The notes beneath the pieces were generated by a model. That model was given only the letters and a program-made list of their open reading frames with translations. It had not been told where the DNA came from and did not search any database. A stretch of 64,000 nucleotides of DNA from Ureibacillus aquaedulcis (GTDB taxonomy: Bacteria > Bacillota > Bacilli > Bacillales_A > Planococcaceae), in assembly GCF_030418165.1 (NCBI RefSeq), contig NZ_JAUHTQ010000011.1:50482-114481 (forward strand). Reading direction: 5' to 3'. Positions 35,312 to 44,800 of the stretch are shown here, in pieces. Every line of letters begins with the position of its first letter. The stretch's first letter is position 1. The position numbers were made by a program, and so were the translations under genes.

Positions 35312-37710
35312 GTGTCTGCATCCCCCTTCTTCGATGCTTTTAGCTTAATAAGCGTATAAACCCCCAACCCGGCTATAAAGAGAACAACCACTTCCAGCAT
35401 TGTATCGAAAGCACGGAAGTCTCCAAGAATGGTATTTACTATATTTTTACCTCCGGCTAGATTATATGAATCTTCAAAGTAGCTCGAAATAGAGTTAAAT
35501 TTCTCATAGTTGACAACAGCTAAACCGATGAGGGTAACAGTAGAACCTACCAAAATTGAGATAAGCCCGTTGGATAATTTAGTTTTTCTGGAAGACGGTT
35601 CTGGTTTTAACTCTGCTAAATATTTAAAGCAAATTAAATATAGGGCTGTTGTGACAGATTCAACGACCAGCTGCGTAAGGGCTAGATCTGGTGCCCTGAA
35701 AATGACAAAAAAGAACGCAACAGCGTAGCCCACTACACCATTCAATAAAACAGCCGTAATGCGCGACTTCGCAAATAGAAGTGCGAAGCTTGCGAAAATC
35801 GCTACAAATACCAATAATAATTCATAGTTTTCAACAGGTGCGTCCGAGCTAGGATCCCAGGTAAATGCCTCCAATACCAAGAAGGTGCCCGCAACAATTA
35901 CAACAAAGCTGACATATATATAGACAAAGTAATGCATTAGATTACCAGTCATATAGCGCTTTGTTATACTTTCCGACATATTCTCGCTCGAGGTAATCAC
36001 TTTTTCATAAATCGCATTCAACGTCCACTGCTGCGGGAAAATACGATAAATCTTCATCCAGTATTTTTTGTAACGATATAAAAGTATTCCTATGAGAATA
36101 ACTCCGATCGTCATAAACAATTCAGGTTTAAACCCATGCCACGGGTGAATATGCGGCGTCATTTCAGCTAATGGGAATGTTGGATAGACACTGGCCATTG
36201 CAGGCCTTAAAATATACTCCCCCAAGATATTTGGGAAGAAGAAAATAATAATCACTAGTCCTATTAAAACAAATGGGGAAATTAGCATACCTACTGGTGC
36301 TTCGTGCGGGTTTTTCTCCGAGATGTCCGGCTTAATCTTGCCCAGAAAAGTCTTGCTTACAATAATAACGCAGTAAATAAAGGTTAAAACACTGGCTACC
36401 CAAGCTATAACCGGAATCAATATTCCGATGCTTTCTATAGAGTAGATATCTAATTTTGTGATTTTTACTGTAGCGGCAAAGAACATTTCTTTACTCAAAA
36501 AACCATTAAAGGGCGGCAAACCTGCCATCGAAAAGCATCCAATTAAAGCAATCGTAAATGTAAATGGAAGAATGGACATTAATCCGCCCAACCTTCTAAT
36601 ATCACGTGTGCCAATCTCATGATCGACAATTCCGACCATCATAAATAAGGCACCTTTAAAAGTAGAGTGATTGATTAGATGGAAAAGTGCAGCAAAAGTT
36701 GCTTGCGTATAGATGACAGAACTTGTTGAGTAACCAAGATGGACTGCAACAGAACCCAATCCCAGCAAACTCATGATTAAACCGAGCTGGCTAACCGTTG
36801 AATAAGCCAGTATCGCTTTTAAATCATATTGACGAACGGCATTAAACGATCCCCAAAACAGCGTAATTAACCCAACTCCGGTTACCGCCCAGAACCAGAT
36901 CATCTCTCCACCAAAAACAGGCGTAAAACGGGCGACTAAATAGATACCAGCCTTCACCATTGTTGCAGAGTGCAGATAGGCACTAACCGGTGTTGGTGCT
37001 TCCATCGCATCTGGCAGCCAAATATGAAACGGGAACTGAGCAGATTTAGTAAATGCCCCCAACAAAATCAGTACAAGTGCAGGAATAAATAATGCTTGTT
37101 CACTTATCTTGTCAACATTCTCTAAAATTTCTCTTATACTGAATGTTCCAGTCATTGTATAAAGCATTAAAAATCCCAACAACATGGATAAGCCACCCGA
37201 TACTGTAATCGTCATGGATTTGCGCGCACCTGCCCTGGAGGCTTTGCGGTGATGCCAAAATGCAATTAACAGGAAGGATGAAACACTCGTTAATTCCCAA
37301 AATGCATAAAGGACCATTAAATTATCCGAGAAAACAACGCCTAGCATAGCTCCCATAAAGAGCAATAAATAACAATAGAAATGATGAAGTGATTCTTTCA
37401 TCGATAAATAAAAAATGGAATACAATATCACTAAACTTCCGACACCAGTTATTAATAAGCTGAATATCAAGCTTAAACCATCTATATACGTCGTGAAATT
37501 TATGTTGAATGAGGGGATCCACTCATAGGTATGGGAAAAGGCTTCACCATTTGCAATACGAGGGATATATGTAGTCAGAATAAGGAATAAACTAACGGGA
37601 ATTACGAGAACGATCCAACCTATAAATTTTCTTTGGAGTCGCCTATAAAATAAGGGAATCAGTGCTGCCATAATAAACGGAATTAGTATGATGGCAATTT
37701 CAATTGTCAC
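35308..37710 (-). CDS. mrpA: Na+/H+ antiporter subunit MrpA
   Basis: An 800-residue subunit, the usual length for MrpA, with about 21 helices: a NuoL-like part (SDNLMVLYAFWELTSVSSFLLI and FPFHIWLPDAMEAPTPVSAYLHSATMVKAGIYL, shown in part) followed by a C-terminal MrpB/MnhB-like domain (FRAPDLALTQLVVESVTTALYL). It is a core part of the antiporter that exports Na+ for protons, supporting alkaline and salt tolerance. The start is GTG behind AGGAGGTATTAG. It is the first gene of mrpABCDEFG; I could not pick a definite promoter in the 240 bp upstream. Confidence 0.97.
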   Translation of the reverse strand: MTIEIAIILIPFIMAALIPLFYRRLQRKFIGWIVLVIPVSLFLILTTYIPRIANGEAFSHTYEWIPSFNINFTTYIDGLSLIFSLLITGVGSLVILYSIFYLSMKESLHHFYCYLLLFMGAMLGVVFSDNLMVLYAFWELTSVSSFLLIAFWHHRKASRAGARKSMTITVSGGLSMLLGFLMLYTMTGTFSIREILENVDKISEQALFIPALVLILLGAFTKSAQFPFHIWLPDAMEAPTPVSAYLHSATMVKAGIYLVARFTPVFGGEMIWFWAVTGVGLITLFWGSFNAVRQYDLKAILAYSTVSQLGLIMSLLGLGSVAVHLGYSTSSVIYTQATFAALFHLINHSTFKGALFMMVGIVDHEIGTRDIRRLGGLMSILPFTFTIALIGCFSMAGLPPFNGFLSKEMFFAATVKITKLDIYSIESIGILIPVIAWVASVLTFIYCVIIVSKTFLGKIKPDISEKNPHEAPVGMLISPFVLIGLVIIIFFFPNILGEYILRPAMASVYPTFPLAEMTPHIHPWHGFKPELFMTIGVILIGILLYRYKKYWMKIYRIFPQQWTLNAIYEKVITSSENMSESITKRYMTGNLMHYFVYIYVSFVVIVAGTFLVLEAFTWDPSSDAPVENYELLLVFVAIFASFALLFAKSRITAVLLNGVVGYAVAFFFVIFRAPDLALTQLVVESVTTALYLICFKYLAELKPEPSSRKTKLSNGLISILVGSTVTLIGLAVVNYEKFNSISSYFEDSYNLAGGKNIVNTILGDFRAFDTMLEVVVLFIAGLGVYTLIKLKASKKGDADT

Positions 37711-38021
37711 AAGCTAATACCTCCTAATTTTGCAACATAGCCACAATTTTAAAAACATACGAATTTATTCGATTCTCTTGACTTACAAAATTACTCACTT
37801 CATAATAATGTGTCAGAAAGAGGTAAAATTCCAAAATAGCAACTATTTTACAAAACTGTTAATTTTATAAACTTCTGTGTAAAAAATTATAAATATTACA
37901 ATAATAAGTATACAATAGGAACTGGATAGATGCACTTAATACGCATTTACAATTGCTTATTTATACAGTTTTTTGCTTAAAAATAATTATTAAAACTTAT
38001 ATTAAGAGGAGCAAACTTTCA

Positions 38022-38702
38022 ATGAAGCATGCAAAAAGAATGGATGAAAGTATTTTAGTTTGTGTTTATTACGGACTTAATGGCGAGCGTCTAATTCGTA
38101 GAGGGCATAAACTTGCGACGTTATTAGATTGTCCACTTTATATATTAACGGTAGATGCGAAACCAGTAGACGCTTTCGACGCTGAAAAATCAGGCTATAT
38201 TGAAAGATGGACCGATCTTTCCAAAGAACTGGAGGTTGAAGAATTTATCATCCGCGATAATGAGAAACAACCTATTCAAAAAGTAGTTGCCGAGATTGCA
38301 CGAGAAAAAAATATTACGCAGATAATCGTCGGGCAAAGTGCGCAAAGTAGATGGGAAGAAATTACAAAAGGTTCATTTCTAAATGTTCTACTTAAAGAAG
38401 TGCCATTTGCCGATTTCCACATTGTAGCCGTGAAGCGCCCTATTGCCAATGAGGAATATGGAACATTTGAAAAAGGTGTGCGTGCATATGTTGTCCAAGA
38501 TCTGGATACCTATAAAATTGTCTTTACATGTCCAAAATCAGTATCCATCGAAGGAATCTTCTTTAAAGAACTTGGGACGGATTTTGATAATGGGATTTTT
38601 AAATTCTCCTATCAAAATAAAATGCATGAAGTCAGAATAAAAGAGGGCTTAGTCACAAACCCACACCTTATCCATTCGATTTATGGTTTATCCAATGTCT
38701 AA
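38022..38702 (+). CDS. KdpD-like Usp-domain protein
   Basis: A 226-residue cytoplasmic protein with a universal-stress-protein domain like that in the osmosensing kinase KdpD: ESILVCVYYGLNGERLIRRG near the start and ITQIIVGQSAQSRWEE (about residues 105-120) for the nucleotide loop. The remaining C-terminal part is not recognised. The kinase domain and kdp genes are absent here. ATG 38022 follows AAGAGGAGC; the frame back to 37953 has no site. It is divergent from mrpA. Confidence 0.82.
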   Translation: MKHAKRMDESILVCVYYGLNGERLIRRGHKLATLLDCPLYILTVDAKPVDAFDAEKSGYIERWTDLSKELEVEEFIIRDNEKQPIQKVVAEIAREKNITQIIVGQSAQSRWEEITKGSFLNVLLKEVPFADFHIVAVKRPIANEEYGTFEKGVRAYVVQDLDTYKIVFTCPKSVSIEGIFFKELGTDFDNGIFKFSYQNKMHEVRIKEGLVTNPHLIHSIYGLSNV

Positions 38703-38713
38703 ATTTAAAATAG

Positions 38714-38766
38714 AACTGTACCCACAGGCTAGAAAGAAATCTGCCTTGAGGTACAGTTTTTTTATT
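38714..38766 (+). terminator. Terminator of the Usp-like gene
   Basis: AACTGTACC and GGTACAGTT enclose CAGGC/GCCTTG and are followed by TTTTT. Confidence 0.9.
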
Positions 38767-38838
38767 TCCACTTCTTAAGTCTGCATACAGTTCCTTCCTT
38801 CCGCTCATTATAAAGTTATAGCGAAAGGAGAATATTCG

Positions 38839-39549
38839 ATGGATGGTTTTAGTTTTAGCAATATTCATTTTGGAGAGACACTTTTAAGATCAACCCTATC
38901 CTTCTTTACAATACTTGTCTTGGCCCGGGTTATTGGGAAGAAACAACTTAGCCAGTTAACTTTTTTCCACTATATAACCGGGATTACGATTGGTTCGATT
39001 GCAGCCGAAGTTTCGACTCAGCATGACACCGATTATTGGGATGGCTTTATTGCCCTTATTTGCTGGACTCTTCTTACTCTTTTAATCAGTTTTCTTACCT
39101 TGAATTTTACAAAGATCCGAATACTCGTTGATGATCGACCGACGATCTTAATTCAAAATGGAACAATCATCAAAAAAGGGATGAAAAAGGCTCGTATACA
39201 TGTAGACGAACTTGGAATGTTATTAAGGGAACAAGGAATTTTTTCATTTAGTGAAGTACATTATGCCATTTTCGAAACCAATGGAGAACTCAGTGTTTTA
39301 AAGAAGCCTGCCTTTGCAAATGCTACAAAGCCAGATGTAAAGGCGGATCTTTCTCTCCCACCCCATTTACCTACTGAAATTATCAGAAATGGGCTGTTAT
39401 TGAAAGAAAACTTGGAGGAATTGGACTTAACCGAGGAATGGGTCCTGCATAAATTGAAAAAGAAACATGTTGAATTGAAGGATGTATACTTCGCCCAGGT
39501 GCTTCAAGATAACTCACTTTATATCAGCTTAAACAATAAAGATGATTAA
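38839..39549 (+). CDS. YetF-like (DUF421) membrane protein
   Basis: A 236-residue protein with three N-terminal helices and a conserved cytoplasmic part, as in YetF/YdfS-type spore or membrane proteins. GKKQLSQLTFFHYITGITIGSIAAE (in part, about residues 34-58) and DDRPTILIQNG with [23 protein letters not shown] (in part) are typical. The ATG follows AAAGGAG. Some members act in spore germination; function here is unknown. Confidence 0.9.
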   Translation: MDGFSFSNIHFGETLLRSTLSFFTILVLARVIGKKQLSQLTFFHYITGITIGSIAAEVSTQHDTDYWDGFIALICWTLLTLLISFLTLNFTKIRILVDDRPTILIQNGTIIKKGMKKARIHVDELGMLLREQGIFSFSEVHYAIFETNGELSVLKKPAFANATKPDVKADLSLPPHLPTEIIRNGLLLKENLEELDLTEEWVLHKLKKKHVELKDVYFAQVLQDNSLYISLNNKDD

Positions 39550-39570
39550 TCTAGTCTTTTTTGTCCAAGA

Positions 39571-39604
39571 AAAAAACCGGCAGCATTTGCTGTCGGTCTT
39601 ACTT
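39571..39604. terminator. Bidirectional terminator
   Basis: ACCGGCAGC-ATTT-GCTGTCGGT with an A-rich 5' flank and a T-rich 3' flank separates the convergent YetF-like and PfkB genes. The minus-strand reading ends in TTTTTTT. Confidence 0.85.
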
Positions 39605-40549
39605 TTAAACCCATTCTTTTATTTCATCATAATGCGGCAAGGCTGTTAAGGCACCTGGTTTTGTTGCCGCAAAGGCACCTAACCGGTTTCCGAAGCTTAC
39701 GCATCTCACTAAGTCATCAGGAGTTGTCGGTAGTCCATTAAAGTGGACAAAGCGTAGAACACCGGCCATAAATGCATCTCCTGCTCCAGTTGTGTCAACA
39801 GCTTCTACTCGTTGAGTCGGTACGTGGATAGTTTCTCCATTCAATACTGCATAAGCACCGTCTGCCCCTACAGTGATTAATATGATCGGAACCATAAATT
39901 CATTCAACTTTTCGATTCCCTCTTGAATGCTGTTCGTTTGTGTCAGGAAGAATAGTTCTTCATCCGTTAGTTTTAAAATATGTGCATCTTCGAAAAATGA
40001 TGTAATCGTATCACGGCAAATGTCTTCACTGCTCCAGCGAAGTGGACGGATATTGGCATCAATCGCAATGATGACCCCCTTATCCTTGGCCATTTCTACA
40101 CCTTTTCGGGTTGTTGCAAGTGCTGTAGGATGAAACATTGTTCCGGAACACACATTAAATACTGATGCATGTTTAAATGCTTCTTCATTTAATTGCTCTG
40201 GCGCTACTTGTAAATCCGGCGCCTCATCAACGTAATCTTTGAAAATACGCTCGCATTGCTCTGTTAAATGAACATATACGCCACAAACACGTTTTTCAGG
40301 TGTTATAATAGCAAAATCCATGTTCACACCTTCTGTACGAAGTTCATCTCGAACAAATTGCGAGGTCTCATCATCACCCGTGATTGTAATTAAAGATGAT
40401 GGAGCACCGATTCTACTAATTCCGGCTGCAACATTTACTGTTGCTCCACCCAGGAATGTTGTAAAAGATGTATTGGTTCTATCATTGGCTATATAATCAA
40501 CAAAAGCGTCACCGTATACTAATACGAAATCTTTATTATACTCACTCAT
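39605..40549 (-). CDS. PfkB-family sugar kinase, fructokinase-like
   Basis: A 314-residue ribokinase-fold kinase, a paralogue of the gene at 307-1257 but clearly different in sequence. GGATVNVAAGISRIG (about residues 34-48) and DTTGAGDAFMAG (about residues 247-258) mark the sugar and ATP sites. The substrate is a sugar such as fructose or a related carbohydrate; specificity is unknown. The ATG follows GGAGGTCT. It stands alone without sugar transporters. Confidence 0.9.
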   Translation of the reverse strand: MSEYNKDFVLVYGDAFVDYIANDRTNTSFTTFLGGATVNVAAGISRIGAPSSLITITGDDETSQFVRDELRTEGVNMDFAIITPEKRVCGVYVHLTEQCERIFKDYVDEAPDLQVAPEQLNEEAFKHASVFNVCSGTMFHPTALATTRKGVEMAKDKGVIIAIDANIRPLRWSSEDICRDTITSFFEDAHILKLTDEELFFLTQTNSIQEGIEKLNEFMVPIILITVGADGAYAVLNGETIHVPTQRVEAVDTTGAGDAFMAGVLRFVHFNGLPTTPDDLVRCVSFGNRLGAFAATKPGALTALPHYDEIKEWV

Positions 40550-40694
40550 GAGTTGTTAGACCTCCGAATATTTACTTAACTCAGCGTAACATAAAATTAA
40601 CGCAATCTTAAAATTTAAAACTATTCAGACAGGTGAAAAGGACATATCTTCCTTCAAGAATTTGTTATAATTTTTGTGAAAGGAAAGATTACTC

Positions 40695-41267
40695 ATGACA
40701 TTTTACATAAGAAAAGCTATATTAGAGGATGCCCCAGAAGCAGCCCCTCTCATTTACGAGGCTATAGGGGATATTGCAAGCCGTTTAACGGGGGAAACCG
40801 AAATTACCCGTATTCTAACGGCTCTTGAGGTACTCTTTAAAAGAACTGACAATCGCCACTCCTACTTAAATACTTATGTAGCCGAGAGTGAAGCAACGAA
40901 GGACATTTTAGGCATACTGGTCCTATATAGCGGACAAGTTGGTGCAGAGCTGGATATCAGCTTACAGCACTGGCTAAAACAAAAAAACGCGCCTATTACT
41001 TCGATTGATGCAGAAGCTTATCCTGACGAATTTTATGTAGATACTGTTTGTGTGCGTGGTCATGCTCGTGGATCAGGCATTGGAACAGCACTTTTACAAT
41101 ACGCCGAGAAAGTTGCGATGCAAAAAGGTTATACGAAAATCGCCTTGAATGTCGAAACTCAAAAGGTGAAAGCCCAAAATTTATATGAACGCCTGGGTTA
41201 TGTTGTTACAGAGCCCTGGACGATAATCAATGAACCATTTTTTCATATGGTGAAAATAATTCATTAG
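40695..41267 (+). CDS. GNAT-family N-acetyltransferase
   Basis: A 190-residue acetyltransferase with a longer N-terminal half than minimal GNATs. DEFYVDTVCVRGHARGSGIGTALL (in part, about residues 115-138) holds motif A with RGSGIG, and ALNVETQKVKAQNLYERLGY is the second half. The ATG follows GAAAGGAAAG. It is 18 bp upstream of the EamA carrier gene, so both are probably co-transcribed. Confidence 0.9.
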   Translation: MTFYIRKAILEDAPEAAPLIYEAIGDIASRLTGETEITRILTALEVLFKRTDNRHSYLNTYVAESEATKDILGILVLYSGQVGAELDISLQHWLKQKNAPITSIDAEAYPDEFYVDTVCVRGHARGSGIGTALLQYAEKVAMQKGYTKIALNVETQKVKAQNLYERLGYVVTEPWTIINEPFFHMVKIIH

Positions 41268-41285
41268 AAATGCAGGTATTACATC

Positions 41286-42179
41286 ATGAAATTACAACTT
41301 TTTTATCCGCTGCTGATCATCGTTGCATCCAGCAGCTACGGGTTATTATCTACCATTATTAAAGTAGCGATGGCCCACGGATTCACTTCGAATGAAGCCG
41401 TATCAAGCCAATATATCATCGGTTTTTTATTGGCATTGGTTTTATTTCTTTTGACTCAAAGAAGATTGCCGAAGATAAATAAATCCGGCATCATCACAAT
41501 TGTATCAGCCGGTGCCATTACCGCTACAACCGGTATGGTGTATGGACTAGCTTTAAATTATGTAACTGCCTCGCTTGGCGTCGTACTATTTTTTCAATTT
41601 ACCTGGATAGGCCTATTGATAGATTGTATCATTCATAAACGATTACCCAACCGTTATGAGGCGTTGTCATTAGTCTTTTTACTGGGTGGAACACTTCTGG
41701 CAGCAGGTGTACTTGACACAGATCTTTCAGCAATTCCGTGGCAGGGCTGGGTTTATGGGTTACTGGCAGCTACAAGCTTTGCGATATTTATTCAAATAAA
41801 CTCGAGACAAATAGAAGGAATGGCTACCGTCACACGCACTTTCCTAATGTCTCTTGTCGCATTAATCATGATTTCAATTTTCTTGTCGCCGGAGATTATC
41901 TGGAATGGCACGTTATTTAAAACGAACCTGTGGATATTCGGAATTATACTGGGTATTTTCGGTATTATATTACCGATTTTATTGCTCTCCATCGCCGTTC
42001 CGAAAGTTGGTGGTGCCCTGGCATCTATTTTAAGTGCCATGGAATTGCCTGTAGCAATTATTGCATCGGTAATAATACTGCACGAGACACTGACCATATT
42101 GCAGTTATTGGGCATTGTATTAGTTTTAGTTGGGATGGTTTTACCAACTGTCCTAGCCCAAAGAAAAAATGCCGCCTAA
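41286..42179 (+). CDS. EamA (DMT) family transporter
   Basis: A 297-residue drug/metabolite transporter with ten helices in two EamA repeats; the second repeat ends with LSAMELPVAIIASVIILHETL and a final helix. Members export amino acids or other metabolites. The ribosome site (GCAGGT) is weak, so coupling to the upstream acetyltransferase is likely. A possible terminator follows at 42203-42245. Confidence 0.88.
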   Translation: MKLQLFYPLLIIVASSSYGLLSTIIKVAMAHGFTSNEAVSSQYIIGFLLALVLFLLTQRRLPKINKSGIITIVSAGAITATTGMVYGLALNYVTASLGVVLFFQFTWIGLLIDCIIHKRLPNRYEALSLVFLLGGTLLAAGVLDTDLSAIPWQGWVYGLLAATSFAIFIQINSRQIEGMATVTRTFLMSLVALIMISIFLSPEIIWNGTLFKTNLWIFGIILGIFGIILPILLLSIAVPKVGGALASILSAMELPVAIIASVIILHETLTILQLLGIVLVLVGMVLPTVLAQRKNAA

Positions 42180-42202
42180 CATTTAATAGTAGTAAGGTTA
42201 TT

Positions 42203-42245
42203 AAGGTCGATTAAGCTTTCGGGTTGAATCGGCCTTTCACTACTT
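42203..42245 (+). terminator. Possible terminator between EamA and ArgH-like genes
   Basis: AAGGTCGATT and AATCGGCCTT (one G-T pair) flank a 14-base loop and are followed by TCACTACTTTT. The T-run is imperfect, so read-through is possible. Confidence 0.55.
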
Positions 42246-42294
42246 TTATAAAAATGAAGCAAGAAATATATGTTTTTGCGAAAGGCGTGTTTTT

Positions 42295-43812
42295 ATGTTC
42301 CAAGATTATAAAAACCGAATACGTGAACAAGAAGGAAAACAATTCCCATCCAATACTTACCGCCAATTTGTGCTCCAACCCGCCTATGACGAAGCAAAAA
42401 AGAACCTATTACCATCGATGATACAAATACACATTGCCCATCTGAAAATGCTTGAAGAACAGAAGCTGGTGGCGGAAGATGAAGCTAGGCGAATTGGGCA
42501 AGCGATTGCAAAGTTAGACCTGGATTACTTTGAACAATGCAATTACAATCCCCAATTCGAAGATTTGTTTTTCCATATTGAGCACCATCTAATTGAATTC
42601 GCTGGGGATATCGCTGGCAATCTGCATCTCGGACGAAGTCGAAATGATATGGGAATTGCCATTTACCGAATGACATTGCGAAAAAAGTTATTATCCTTAA
42701 TGGATGAATTACTGCATTTACGTACCTCTCTTATCCTTTTTGCCAAAGAACATACCGATACCATCATGATCGGGTATACCCACACACAACAAGCCCAACC
42801 AACAACCTTGGCTCACTATCTAAAAGCTGTCATTGATCAGCTGGCCAGGGATTTTAAAAGAATGCAGTCAGCCTTTGATACTATTAACCAAAGCAGTATG
42901 GGAGCCGCCGCATTAACAACGAGCGGATTCAAGGTTAACCGCGAACGCATGATGGAGCTACTTGCGTTTGATGGCATGATCGAGAATGCCTGGGATGCTG
43001 TTGCCGGAGCTGATTATATCGCAGAAGCTGCCAGTGCCATACAACTTGCCGCTCTAAATCTTGGGCGCACATCACAGGATTTTCTACAGTGGGCTACACA
43101 AGAATTCAATGCATTTCGTTTAGCAAGTCCGTACGTTCAGGTTAGTTCGATTATGCCGCAAAAGAGAAATCCGGTGTCTATTGAGCATACACGTGCCTTA
43201 CTATCTTCAGTCGCTGGGGATTCCCAGACAGTTCTACAAATGATTCACAATACCCCATTCGGGGATATAGTTGATACAGAAGATGATATGCAGCCCTATC
43301 TATGGCGTACGATGGAAAAATTGCGGGGAATCTATAAACTATTTGGAAGTTTAGTGGTTACAATGGATGTAAATAAAGAAAACCTTTTACAGCGTGCAAA
43401 AAACAGCTTTGCAAATGTAACAGAGCTTGCAGATGAATTAGTACGTTCAGAAGGGATATCCTTTAGACAGTCCCATCAAATTGTAAGCAATTGTATTAAA
43501 GCACTTATTGCGGCCCAAAAGGAATCCCTTGAGAACCTAACTTGGGAGCTGGCGAATGAAAAATCCCTTGAATTAACTGGCAACCCTTTGAAAATATCAA
43601 AACAGCATTTTTATAATGCCCTTAAACCTGAGTTTTTTGTGAATGTGCGGTCACTAACAGGTGGTCCGGCACCGGAAACGATGCTTAATTCCCTACTCCA
43701 ATCTGAAAAAGATGCGAAAGTATTGGCTCAGTGGATCAAAGAGAAAAATGATAAAATCTATATTAGTGAAAAACGACTTTATGACTTTCTTGAAGGATGG
43801 ACGATGGAATGA
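42295..43812 (+). CDS. Argininosuccinate lyase-like enzyme of uncertain substrate
   Basis: A 505-residue member of the fumarase/aspartase superfamily closest to argininosuccinate lyase. Conserved stretches are GRSRNDMGIAIYR (113-125), YTHTQQAQPTTLAHYL (161-176) and SSIMPQKRNPV (284-294). Compared with ordinary ArgH, the usual RNDQ is RNDM, THLQ is THTQ, and MPQKKNPD is MPQKRNPV, and the N-terminal WGGRF is absent. This suggests C-N or C-O bond cleavage of a different amino-succinyl compound. No argG is beside it. The last four bases overlap a BadF-type kinase gene. Confidence 0.82.
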   Translation: MFQDYKNRIREQEGKQFPSNTYRQFVLQPAYDEAKKNLLPSMIQIHIAHLKMLEEQKLVAEDEARRIGQAIAKLDLDYFEQCNYNPQFEDLFFHIEHHLIEFAGDIAGNLHLGRSRNDMGIAIYRMTLRKKLLSLMDELLHLRTSLILFAKEHTDTIMIGYTHTQQAQPTTLAHYLKAVIDQLARDFKRMQSAFDTINQSSMGAAALTTSGFKVNRERMMELLAFDGMIENAWDAVAGADYIAEAASAIQLAALNLGRTSQDFLQWATQEFNAFRLASPYVQVSSIMPQKRNPVSIEHTRALLSSVAGDSQTVLQMIHNTPFGDIVDTEDDMQPYLWRTMEKLRGIYKLFGSLVVTMDVNKENLLQRAKNSFANVTELADELVRSEGISFRQSHQIVSNCIKALIAAQKESLENLTWELANEKSLELTGNPLKISKQHFYNALKPEFFVNVRSLTGGPAPETMLNSLLQSEKDAKVLAQWIKEKNDKIYISEKRLYDFLEGWTME

Positions 43813-44780
43813 AAGAATCAATCATTTTAGCTGTAGATGGTGGAGCGACAAAAACTACTTTAACTATACGATCTATTCAGGGTAATTGCATTTTTGAAAA
43901 GACTACATCCGGCTGTAACTATCAAACAATAGGCGTTGATGCTGCCACTGAATTACTAAGTCACCTACTCCACTCTGCCTACCTTTCTACTAAACTTGAA
44001 ACAATCCATGCAGCTGTTTTTGCCATGGCTGGCATCGATACAAAGTCAGATCTGCAAACAGTTACACATATTATTAAGCAAAGCCTGCAAGGTACACCTT
44101 TCCACATTGAGGAACTAGTTATTGAAAATGATGTTCAAGCTGCTCTTGTTGGTTTGGTGGAAAATCAGCCTGGAGCATTATTAATTTCGGGTACAGGGTC
44201 AATTATATTTGGGACGGATGGAAAAGGGTATATCGTTCGTGCTGGAGGATGGGGACACCGTGCAAGCGATGAAGGCAGCGGCTATTGGATAGGTCGGCAA
44301 ATCTTAAAGGCGGTTTTTAGAGCAGAAGAAGGACTTGAAAAACCAACTATATTAAAAAAACTTGTATTCGAGAAGCTTCAAATCCACTCTATAGATCAGC
44401 TGGTGACCTGGCTCTATCAAGTGGATTATACGAACGCCCAAACAGCAAGTATTGCTTCTGTTCTAAAAGAAGCGGTTTCCCTTGGTGACAAAAAAGCTAT
44501 CCACATTTCTGAAATTGCTGCCGAAGAGCTTTTTTTATTAGTGAAAGCCATGCTTACAAAACTTCATTATGAGGATAAGGGGTTCACGCTTTATTTAAAT
44601 GGCGGCATTTTAAAGCATGACCTATTTATTCAAGGTAGGTTGCGGCAGTTAATTCACCAAACATATCCCCAAATCACCATCTCTTTATGTGAAGATCCTC
44701 CTGTCGAGGATATAGTGAGGAGAGCAAAGTACGCACTGAAAAACGTTGCTCTGTCAAAAAAGAAGCCGCCTCTACATTAG
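43809..44780 (+). CDS. BadF/BadG/BcrA/BcrD-type ATPase, N-acetylglucosamine kinase-like
   Basis: A 323-residue actin-fold ATPase of the family that includes N-acetylglucosamine kinase and 2-hydroxyacyl-CoA dehydratase activators. The phosphate-1 motif is VDGGATKTTLTI (about residues 8-19), then LLISGTGSIIFG and GGWGHRASDEGSGYWIG. The CxxC cysteines of the dehydratase activators are absent, favouring a sugar kinase. ATG 43809 overlaps the ArgH-like stop as ATGA, so the two proteins are made together and probably act on one pathway. Confidence 0.86.
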   Translation: MKESIILAVDGGATKTTLTIRSIQGNCIFEKTTSGCNYQTIGVDAATELLSHLLHSAYLSTKLETIHAAVFAMAGIDTKSDLQTVTHIIKQSLQGTPFHIEELVIENDVQAALVGLVENQPGALLISGTGSIIFGTDGKGYIVRAGGWGHRASDEGSGYWIGRQILKAVFRAEEGLEKPTILKKLVFEKLQIHSIDQLVTWLYQVDYTNAQTASIASVLKEAVSLGDKKAIHISEIAAEELFLLVKAMLTKLHYEDKGFTLYLNGGILKHDLFIQGRLRQLIHQTYPQITISLCEDPPVEDIVRRAKYALKNVALSKKKPPLH

Positions 44781-44794
44781 TAAGACGGCTTCTT
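44755..44794. terminator. Terminator shared by convergent genes
   Basis: GAAGCCG (44762-44768) and CGGCTTC (44786-44792) form a stem; on the minus strand it runs into TTTTTTG. It overlaps the last codons of the BadF-type gene. Confidence 0.75.
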
Positions 44795-44800
44795 ACGTAT

